Assembly (NCBI GenBank): GCA_030706745.1
Contig: JAUZNX010000021.1
Span: 1-46,465 of the forward strand
From: Bacteroidota bacterium
GTDB lineage: Bacteria > Bacteroidota > Ignavibacteria > Palsa-1295
Length of the DNA: 46,465 bases
Direction of reading: 5' to 3'
Shown piece by piece: positions 40,515 to 46,465 of the stretch. The first letter of the stretch is position 1. The number at the start of each line of letters is the position of its first letter. The translations under genes and the position numbers were made by a program. Under the pieces are notes generated by a model. The model was given only the letters and a program-made list of their open reading frames with translations, was not told the origin of the DNA and made no database searches.

Positions 40515-42782
40515 TCAACGCAAGTGAATATATTTGAGAATCACAATTCCGGACTCCGTTTGAACACGAATGTAGTAAACTCCATTCGGTTGTGAGCGGA
40601 GAGCTTCTGAGATCGGAATGGAGGCGCGCGGCTCAGCTACAGTCCGTTCCACCTTGAAGCATTCGATGCCGAGCACATCGCACAGGCTGACGACGACGTG
40701 CGAGCCGGCCGCACTATTCAGTTGAATGTTGCCGGATGCATCAATCGAGGCGACCTGACCGGATTTCGATCCAGGGCTGACACCTTCGAATGTGATCACG
40801 AAATCGTCTGAAATCGATGAACACTGATAGGCACTTGAAACCGTCACCGTGTACGTCCCGCTGCGGGTAACGATGTAACTTGATTGGGTCGCCCCGGGGA
40901 TTGCTATGCCATTACGATTCCACTGGTTGTTGGCCGGCGAACTCGAATAGAGCGTATTGCCGGCACGTGTGACAGCAGGGACGGGTGGTGCAGCACGGGA
41001 CGTCACCCGGGCGGCTGCCGCGATTGCTGAGCATCCGTTCGCGCCGAAGGTCGTTGCGGTATAGAAGCCTGTCGCATGCACAACAATGGAGCGTGTTGTA
41101 TCGCCTGTGGACCATCGGCATCCGACGCCGCCCGAGACTGTGAGCTTGAGCGAATCGGTTTCGCACAGGTCGATGGCGCCGCTGGGCGTGATCGTTGCTG
41201 TAGGAGCGGGGAAGACAGCGAGATTAAAGCCATTATCCGCTGTAACAATCGCTGGAGATGTTGCCATCACCCGAATTCGATACTTCGAGCCGGAATGCAG
41301 CTTCGGCGGAATCGCGGCCATGATTATGCATGAGCCAGTGCCATTGCGGAAGCCAATGTGGGTGGGAGCCGCGAACCTGCCGAGCGAATCCGAAAGTTGG
41401 ACATCGTATGTATTCGAAAGGAAGAGATCTCCATCGACTCGAATCGCCACTGGCACCGAATCTCCAGGACAGAGTGTAACCTCATCCGGAAGTGAGAAGG
41501 AGAGGTCCTGAACCGTAAGCTCGGCGACGAAGCCATTTTCACTCGCCTTTGGAGTCATCTTCATTCCATCGAAATAGGACAGGCCCCGAATGTCGCCAGC
41601 GATGAACAATCCCTGTGATGTATCGACCGTCAGCGAGGGTGCGAAGATACCTCCCGCATTTTGCGCATCGTACCATGATGTAACCCAACGTGCTCGGAGC
41701 GCAGTGTCCAGCTTGAGAATATAGAACGTCCCGCCGTGACTTCGGACCGTATCGATCACGAGATTTGTCGTCAGCCGACCGACCAAATAGATATTCCCAA
41801 TCACATCGGCAGCGATCGAAGAGACGCCGAGCACCGTACCCGCATTTCGGAGATACTTCACTGCGGCGCCGTCACTCGAAATGCGTGCAGCCATGACCGT
41901 CGGGCCGTTGCCGCCGAAAATATATCCATAGGAGTAGCAGAGCGTGCCCGGCCCAATGGAATCGAGTGCCATCGCCCATCGCGAGTTTCCGGCGCTATCG
42001 TAACTGGCCGCAAACCCAAACGCTTGATTGTTCTTCGAGGGCTTAATCGAGATACCGGCAATCGTCGCGGATGTCACGTAGCTTCCGCCGATGTATATGT
42101 TCTCCGCCGAGTCCAGGCACAGGCTCCGCGCGGTAGCCGTGTCGGTTCGGATCCAACGGATGCTGCCGTTCGTATCGAGTCGCATCGTGTGCATCCCAAG
42201 CGGAATGGGGTACACGGCCGAATCCATATCCATCAAGATTGCACCGCGAGAATTCGCGGTAACATAGAGCGACCGGCCGGATGGGCTCACGGCAATTCCG
42301 TTCGCGGAAATCGTCGAGGCATTTTGCGTAGTAATATTCCAGACAAGATGACCCGTGGGATCGAACTTCGCAATGAAGAGGCGAAGCGTTAGGGGTGGGG
42401 TGATGCCGTATGATATACTATCAGCCAGGACACCGGTGACATAGACGTTGCCGCTTTTATCGACACCAATTGCCGAAGGTTGGGCCCGGTTGACTGACTG
42501 AATCTGCGCGGCCCAAAGCAGCGTACCCATTCGCGAATACTTCCCGATGACCACATCGTTGACACCATGTGCGGAAAGCGTAACGCCACCGAAGTTGACG
42601 ATGCCGCTGAACGTCCCGGTGAAGTATGAGTTGCCTTGCCCATCGGCGGCGATTGCGTAGGTCGCGCCGCCCAGCGTGTTGCCTTGCAAGTTTACCCATG
42701 TGAAGGTATGCACCTGAGCGCCGCCGGTGCTCTCGAGGGCCGTGGCCAGAACAAAAACGAGAAAGAGTCTGCGAAAGGACAT
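40515..42782 (-). CDS. T9SS-secreted SBBP-repeat propeller protein with PKD/Ig-like modules
   Basis: 755 residues with signal peptide MSFRRLFLVFVLATALES. Residues 30-420 are SBBP-like propeller repeats (GNSYFTGTFSGIVNFGG, GNVYVTGVLADS, GNIYLVGRLTT). Ig/PKD-type parts follow (LCPGDSVPVAIRV, SLKLTVSGGVGCRWSTGDTT, APPVPAVTRAGNTLYSS). The last 70 residues read GNIQLNSAAGSHVVVSLCDVLG and end GVYYIRVQTESGIVILKYIHLR, a T9SS type A sorting domain in a slightly shifted form. It is the first of a probable operon with the 924-residue cargo protein. It most likely ends up on the cell surface or outside. Confidence 0.83.
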   Translation of the reverse strand: MSFRRLFLVFVLATALESTGGAQVHTFTWVNLQGNTLGGATYAIAADGQGNSYFTGTFSGIVNFGGVTLSAHGVNDVVIGKYSRMGTLLWAAQIQSVNRAQPSAIGVDKSGNVYVTGVLADSISYGITPPLTLRLFIAKFDPTGHLVWNITTQNASTISANGIAVSPSGRSLYVTANSRGAILMDMDSAVYPIPLGMHTMRLDTNGSIRWIRTDTATARSLCLDSAENIYIGGSYVTSATIAGISIKPSKNNQAFGFAASYDSAGNSRWAMALDSIGPGTLCYSYGYIFGGNGPTVMAARISSDGAAVKYLRNAGTVLGVSSIAADVIGNIYLVGRLTTNLVIDTVRSHGGTFYILKLDTALRARWVTSWYDAQNAGGIFAPSLTVDTSQGLFIAGDIRGLSYFDGMKMTPKASENGFVAELTVQDLSFSLPDEVTLCPGDSVPVAIRVDGDLFLSNTYDVQLSDSLGRFAAPTHIGFRNGTGSCIIMAAIPPKLHSGSKYRIRVMATSPAIVTADNGFNLAVFPAPTATITPSGAIDLCETDSLKLTVSGGVGCRWSTGDTTRSIVVHATGFYTATTFGANGCSAIAAAARVTSRAAPPVPAVTRAGNTLYSSSPANNQWNRNGIAIPGATQSSYIVTRSGTYTVTVSSAYQCSSISDDFVITFEGVSPGSKSGQVASIDASGNIQLNSAAGSHVVVSLCDVLGIECFKVERTVAEPRASIPISEALRSQPNGVYYIRVQTESGIVILKYIHLR

Positions 42783-42849
42783 GTATGAAAACCTAACAAT
42801 CCATTTTACCTGGGCAAAATTCCTCGCTTACTACTCTCATCCTGAATTA

Positions 42850-42997
42850 CTCCCCCTCCTATGCAGCGAAGTAGAATAACATGCTCCTCCTCCTATGAAG
42901 CGAAGCGGAATAGGAGGGGGCTGGGGGGTGGTTCCCCCCTCCGTTTCAAAGATAAAGAAACTCCCCCTCCTTTTCAAGGAGGGGGTAGGGGGTGGTT
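42850..42997. repeat. Cluster of C-rich/G-rich inverted repeats
   Basis: Three related units. A left half (42850-42877, CTCCCCCTCCTAT then GCAGCGAAG), a full unit (42884-42933) and a shorter full unit (42961-42997, CTCCCCCTCC to AGGGGGTGGTT). Each full unit is a hairpin of CTCCCCCTCC with AGGAGGGGG followed by a G-rich tail TGGGGGGTGGTT. Units of this style are, from memory, a widespread class of intergenic repeat in environmental bacterial genomes; function not known. They may fold as hairpins or G-quadruplexes. Confidence 0.75.
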
Positions 42998-43065
42998 ATT
43001 CCCCGCTGGCATCCCGCTTGAGGCACTCAACACCATGATTCGCAAGACTCAAGGACGGCGCGAGC

Positions 43066-43245
43066 GTGGGCGCTCGATACCGTCTCTATTCCCGCAAGAA
43101 GAACCCCAAGACCGGCAAGCGCCGGAACCTCCGTGGATGATCGGTCATCTACTGCACATTCAAAACACGCGAAGCCGCCGAAAAGCACGAACGGGAGGTG
43201 CAATATTTTAAGCGACTCAACAACGGCCGGACGCCAGTTCAATAA
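43066..43245 (+). pseudogene. Remnant of a small basic conserved protein, with in-frame stop
   Basis: The frame beginning near GTG 43066 reads ARYRLYSRKKNPKTGKRRNL, then a TGA at 43138-43140, then in the same frame TFKTREAAEKHEREVQYFKR and a stop at 43243-43245. From memory, the two parts together are the signature of a small Lys/Arg-rich protein found in many environmental bacteria, normally read as one chain. Here the middle carries extra codons and a stop, so the gene looks decayed; a recoded TGA cannot be excluded. The gap 42783-43266 is otherwise only the C-rich repeats. Confidence 0.6.
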
Positions 43246-43266
43246 TCGATTGGTACACCTAGTACC

Positions 43267-43797
43267 TCAAAAGAAATTAAGATGGTAAAACTTATCCTTA
43301 ATCGTCTCCTCATGAAAATGCCACGACGGCAAATCTGCGACTAAATGCCCATCGACAATAGGGGAGCCGTACTTGGAAGGAAGCATCTCAAGAATCAGCA
43401 AGGTGAACGCGATGTGGTAGTGTCCTTCTCGAAGCCGTAATGGACACACGTAACCCCCATTAGGTGCATATTCAGAAGAAAGGAACGTCCAGATTGCGGA
43501 GTCATGTGAGATTGAATCTGAGATAGTCAGCGTACCTGACACAGCTGTATCGTTGACAGTCTTCACCGTGAGGTGAAACGGAGGCCAGTACTGGAGTTTT
43601 GGAAGTGGCTCTAATTCATGGGGGTGGTTCGATCTAAATGTTCGAACCTCTCTAAAGTATTGCTGCTCCATACTGTCCCATTGCGACAGAGACAGTTGGC
43701 TGAAATTGCCACGAAAATCATAAATGGTGGACTGGCAAGAGGATAGGAGCGGAAGCCCACTTATGGCGATGACTCTTATAAGCGAGATCAATTTCAT
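43267..43797 (-). CDS. Small lipoprotein at the end of the unknown three-gene module
   Basis: 176 residues. Signal peptide MKLISLIRVIAISGLPL with lipobox LLSSC (Cys21). The mature part is beta-rich (FHLTVKTVNDTAVSGTLTISD, YHIAFTLLILEML) and ends with many His/Phe residues (SWHFHEETIKDKFYHLNFF). No family recognised. It starts 14 bases after the 562-residue gene. It could be a partner or immunity-like lipoprotein for the large protein, on position only. Confidence 0.65.
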   Translation of the reverse strand: MKLISLIRVIAISGLPLLSSCQSTIYDFRGNFSQLSLSQWDSMEQQYFREVRTFRSNHPHELEPLPKLQYWPPFHLTVKTVNDTAVSGTLTISDSISHDSAIWTFLSSEYAPNGGYVCPLRLREGHYHIAFTLLILEMLPSKYGSPIVDGHLVADLPSWHFHEETIKDKFYHLNFF

Positions 43798-43811
43798 CTT
43801 TACTCACTCGA

Positions 43812-45500
43812 TTACTTACAGCCGACGGTATTGATCATCTTAAGATATGTTCCATACCAATCTGGCGGAGCTACCAATGGTATGCCCGTTCTCTTCGCTG
43901 CAACAAAGCGCTCAATCTCCAGCTCTTGGAGAGTCTCTGCCGCTGCTTTTCTGTCAGCTGCGGTCTTTGCATCCCGATAGTTCTTCGCAGCATCACAGGC
44001 CTGCTTCTTGTACGTCGTATTTAGAAAGAATTCGTCTGCTTCCCATTGGGTTGTGTTGACGATATCGGGAGTAAGATCTTTGTCAACAGCAATGCCTAAT
44101 GCTCCAGCGAGAAGGGCGAGCAAAATTCCCTGCGTGGCAGGGTCCATGAGCATCTCCCATAGGTCCGACCAAGAAAGTTGCGTAACCTCCTCAGCCGTCC
44201 AGTTACTTTGTCCGATCTTTAGGAAATCTGCCTTTGACAGATAGTCCATCACGTCGTCGGGGAGTGGTACAGGCGTCGGGTGATAGCCTGCATCTGAGGG
44301 CATCGTCGCTGTATAACGAAGATCTGGAGGGGCCAAGGGGTGAAGGAGCGGTACAGGATGGAGCTTCGGGATGTATTTTGTCACATCCGGTATGTTTATA
44401 TTGGGCGCTGGTCTTTGTATCCTGACTCCTCGTGACTCGCTGCTAGTTGGCGGGTTCTTAATGGCGGTGCCGCTTGAACTTACAGGACCTTGTCGCAAAT
44501 TGCGCACATTGGGAGCACGCTTTGCCGGAGGCTGTGAGAAGACACCAGTGTTCCTGGTAACAGGTGTTGCGGTCGGTAGCGGTCCGGTGAAGGGGCCATG
44601 TTTCGATGCGCCGGTAAAAATCCACCGCTTCATGTGCTGAAGTCTTCCAGGATTCATTGTGTACCCATCTGCGAGCGCATTCCACTGTTTCTGAGATCCG
44701 GCACAGGGCATCTGCCCCGGCGGCATTCCAAACATCTTGATGGCATCGGCCTCCAGCCAACCTAAATCCAAGTCGTTGATATCAGCGTCATGCTTCGCGT
44801 TAAGGTAAAAAAGGAGGTTCTTGAGATCGACCTTTCCGAAATTGTTAAAGATGTCGAAAAGAACATCCGCGAAATCGGGGTCGACGTGAAGAGTACCTGG
44901 GTGTGCCCCCAGCCATTGGCATAGGACGTAATCGACCGTGCTTGCCTCATCCATGCCCATCTTGTTAGCATCATTGAGCCATTTCTGAAAAAAAGTCGGA
45001 TTATCCTGCGGATCCCCTTCGCTAAAGTATTGATTGAAAGCGTCCCAAATTGCCCCGTCAGTTTGTATTCGCTCCCACAGTTGCTGTAGTTTTGGATCCT
45101 TAAAGTGCCATGACAAATTGGCACGAAGGTCATCCAGTGGCCCACCTCTTCCGGTCGTGGGCGGCAAGTTGTGCCAAGACAACATATCGCAGGGATCCGC
45201 AGGCTTGAGCGGACCGTACGTAGGGTCCTTCTCTGTGTTCTGGAAATTACCAGTATTTTCTGAAGTTTGATCTCGAAATAAAAGCGGCTCAAGTGACGAA
45301 GATCCCGGCGTGAGGTCTGGGAGGTAATTCTGATTTGTAGTACCGTCGGGATTAGTCGGATTCCATGGTGTATTCGAAACAGGTGAAGTGCCGCCCGGCG
45401 TTGTTGGGGCAGGCGTTGCAGAGACACCATCCCCCGATGGATACAGAATAGGATTCCATTCCCCGGGATCGAATGGACCGCAATCTGGTGGACATCCCAT
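43812..45500 (-). CDS. Large Pro-rich protein of unknown function, three-gene module
   Basis: 562 residues, no signal peptide. Residues 1-100 are Pro/Thr/Asn/Gly-rich and start MGCPPDCGPFDPGEWNP. A helical part (about 105-300, LWERIQTDGAIWDAFNQYFSEG, FLNDANKMGM-like, LLFYLNAKHDADINDLDLG) is followed by a second Pro-rich linker (310-415). The C-terminal part has a hydrophobic helix (TQGILLALLAGALGIAV) and a charged helical end (DAKTAADRKAAAETLQELEIERFVAAKR). Two-domain, linker-separated layout with a distinct C-terminus recalls polymorphic or injected effectors, but no toxin motif is seen. Composition looks somewhat more A/T-rich than the rest of the window. Confidence 0.65.
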   Translation of the reverse strand: MGCPPDCGPFDPGEWNPILYPSGDGVSATPAPTTPGGTSPVSNTPWNPTNPDGTTNQNYLPDLTPGSSSLEPLLFRDQTSENTGNFQNTEKDPTYGPLKPADPCDMLSWHNLPPTTGRGGPLDDLRANLSWHFKDPKLQQLWERIQTDGAIWDAFNQYFSEGDPQDNPTFFQKWLNDANKMGMDEASTVDYVLCQWLGAHPGTLHVDPDFADVLFDIFNNFGKVDLKNLLFYLNAKHDADINDLDLGWLEADAIKMFGMPPGQMPCAGSQKQWNALADGYTMNPGRLQHMKRWIFTGASKHGPFTGPLPTATPVTRNTGVFSQPPAKRAPNVRNLRQGPVSSSGTAIKNPPTSSESRGVRIQRPAPNINIPDVTKYIPKLHPVPLLHPLAPPDLRYTATMPSDAGYHPTPVPLPDDVMDYLSKADFLKIGQSNWTAEEVTQLSWSDLWEMLMDPATQGILLALLAGALGIAVDKDLTPDIVNTTQWEADEFFLNTTYKKQACDAAKNYRDAKTAADRKAAAETLQELEIERFVAAKRTGIPLVAPPDWYGTYLKMINTVGCK

Positions 45501-45513
45501 GACGTATCAGAGT

Positions 45514-46143
45514 TTATAGTACAATCCAGTCCATTTCATACAGACTCCAATTTCCAGCAATGTCCAGGATACGGAGCGCGACGCTGAAGCGGCCGGTCCG
45601 GAGCACAGTGACCTGAAGATCGCGCGCGGTGCCGCCGTAAGTCGGCGCAGTTGGGAATGCAAATGCTGGGATCGTGCCGTTGGAACCGGCGGTGAAGTCG
45701 CCGCTCGTGACAGAGTTATCGCGGAAGCTAAATTGTATGTCGTGCGCGGTGGTGCCGCCAGTCCAATCGAGCGGAATGTGATTGAGGAAGGCAGACCCTG
45801 CTTTAAGGAACATGATCTTCTCGACAGCGAGCGGAAATCCGGTGCTCGGGGCAGTCATAAGATGCAGCGAATTCCACGCAGCAGCCTGCTCAATCGAATC
45901 GTAGTCATAAGTATTCGGCACCGATACGCTTCCAATGACGCTGGGGCTTTGGGTCACGATGAGTGGGGGATTAGCCCACACTCCAGCATGCAGCCACAAA
46001 GTGCTGCGAGTAAAAGTAGCTGCCTGCTGAACGCCGGCATTATCTTCGAGGCTGATCGTTTGCACGATCGCTCGCGGGTCCATGGTCGGCATGACGGGAA
46101 AGTCAAACCAGGATTGCGGAGTGTTTCCATTCATGAGTGACAA
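45514..46143 (-). CDS. Beta-rich protein of unknown function, first gene of the three-gene module
   Basis: 209 residues, no signal peptide. Sequence begins MSLMNGNTPQSWFDFPVMP and is made of alternating strands (TFTRSTLWLHAGVWANPPLIV, ARDLQVTVLRTGRFSVALRIL) ending AGNWSLYEMDWIVL, with many Trp/Phe and no Cys. The pattern fits a jelly-roll or Ig-like sandwich, as in capsid, tail-fibre or adhesin domains. No family recognised. It starts the minus-strand module; a perfect hairpin at 46171-46193 lies 27 bases before the start. Confidence 0.6.
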   Translation of the reverse strand: MSLMNGNTPQSWFDFPVMPTMDPRAIVQTISLEDNAGVQQAATFTRSTLWLHAGVWANPPLIVTQSPSVIGSVSVPNTYDYDSIEQAAAWNSLHLMTAPSTGFPLAVEKIMFLKAGSAFLNHIPLDWTGGTTAHDIQFSFRDNSVTSGDFTAGSNGTIPAFAFPTAPTYGGTARDLQVTVLRTGRFSVALRILDIAGNWSLYEMDWIVL

Positions 46144-46465
46144 AAAGATTAGTTGAAAAATAGTTGCAGTATGCCTGTCTTTAGGACAGGCATAGGCCCG
46201 CTTATAAAAAGTTCCTGAAGGTAAAACTTACGCGTACCAAATCTCTCCGGTTTTTCACAGCGTGCACCAGGATGTCCTTGCATCCCGCAAAAGATCGAGA
46301 CGTGATTTTGCCGGAATCATTTACTGTCACTTCCCGCGCTAAAGCGTTAGATTACAGAGATTATTCTTACACATCCTTCTCGATCCTTTACGATCTCTCC
46401 CTCTCTCAATCTCAAGAGCTTACTCTCAATCCCTCAAATAATTTTCGCGGTCCCGCAAAAAATCG
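46144..46465. other. 322-base stretch without a gene
   Basis: No open frame of meaningful size, tRNA or known RNA was seen. It contains a perfect hairpin (46171-46193), a short GGATG/CATCC stem near 46271, and a CT-rich tail (about 46380-46435) with CTCTCAATC twice. It probably carries the promoter of the three-gene module. Confidence 0.5.
46171..46193 (-). terminator. Perfect hairpin upstream of the three-gene module
   Basis: A 9-base stem (ATGCCTGTC / GACAGGCAT) with loop TTTAG. Read on the minus strand it is followed by ACTGCAACTATTTTT, so it may be the terminator of an upstream minus-strand gene outside the window, or a 5' leader structure of the module. Confidence 0.55.

Noticed and set aside
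42850-43245. Insertion sequence
   Set aside because: Repeated G/C-rich hairpins lie here, but no transposase frame, terminal repeats or target duplication could be found.
46144-46465. tRNA or small RNA gene in the terminal gap
   Set aside because: Only short isolated hairpins were found; no cloverleaf or known RNA motif could be traced.

Overview
The window looks like a chromosomal segment from a bacterium of the Bacteroidota/Chlorobiota (FCB) group, most like an uncultured Kapaibacteria- or Ignavibacteria-type lineage. This rests on gene content, not on a marker gene. There are proteins with type IX secretion (T9SS) C-terminal sorting domains, a GldM/PorM-like protein, a PorE-like PD40-OmpA lipoprotein, many lipoproteins and outer-membrane barrels, bacillithiol-type BshB1, and a proteobacterial-style isc operon. 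No rRNA, tRNA, CRISPR array or intact insertion sequence was seen.

Layout. 1-1255: two tandem paralogous secreted beta-propeller proteins, the first cut by the window edge. 5925-1503 (minus): ABC-2 exporter ATPase, two permeases and a cell-wall amidase lipoprotein in one operon. 5986-8988: CDF metal exporter, a frameshifted membrane-protein remnant, DinB-like protein, GIY-YIG-like protein, YebC/TACO1. 9127-11097: two unknown secreted proteins. 11173-16300: NAD-dependent epimerase, Big_5 lipoprotein, APC permease and BshB1. 16293-21364: tightly overlapping envelope operon with a PorE-like lipoprotein, two duplicated lipoprotein barrels and a small lipoprotein. It converges at a strong hairpin on a second envelope operon (27099-21505, minus) with riboflavin synthase, a GldM/PorM-like protein and two related barrels. 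27339-34744: a full isc operon, iscR-iscS-unknown-iscU-iscA-hscB-gmhA-hscA-sod-fdx-iscX, with a phosphoheptose isomerase, a superoxide dismutase and an unknown gene embedded. 34921-37105: Lon-N domain protein, a very basic 50-residue protein, folP, yjbQ. 42782-37106 (minus): two T9SS cargo proteins and two small proteins. 42850-43245: C-rich inverted repeats and a decayed small gene. 46143-43267 (minus): a compact three-gene module without recognisable domains.

The most unusual signal is a family of roughly 80-120-base inverted repeats whose arms have a 7-base period (TCRTNNN-like words on one arm, the complement on the other). Five copies and one possible half copy occur. Each copy uses its own heptad words but keeps the same architecture. 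Two copies lie across the start of a lipoprotein gene, so one arm encodes the hydrophobic part of the signal peptide; one supplies the last residues of riboflavin synthase; two sit in the spacers of the isc operon.

Functionally the window is envelope-heavy: export, sorting and anchoring at the outer membrane (T9SS-related), peptidoglycan cleavage, plus an oxidative-stress/Fe-S block (isc, SOD, BshB1).
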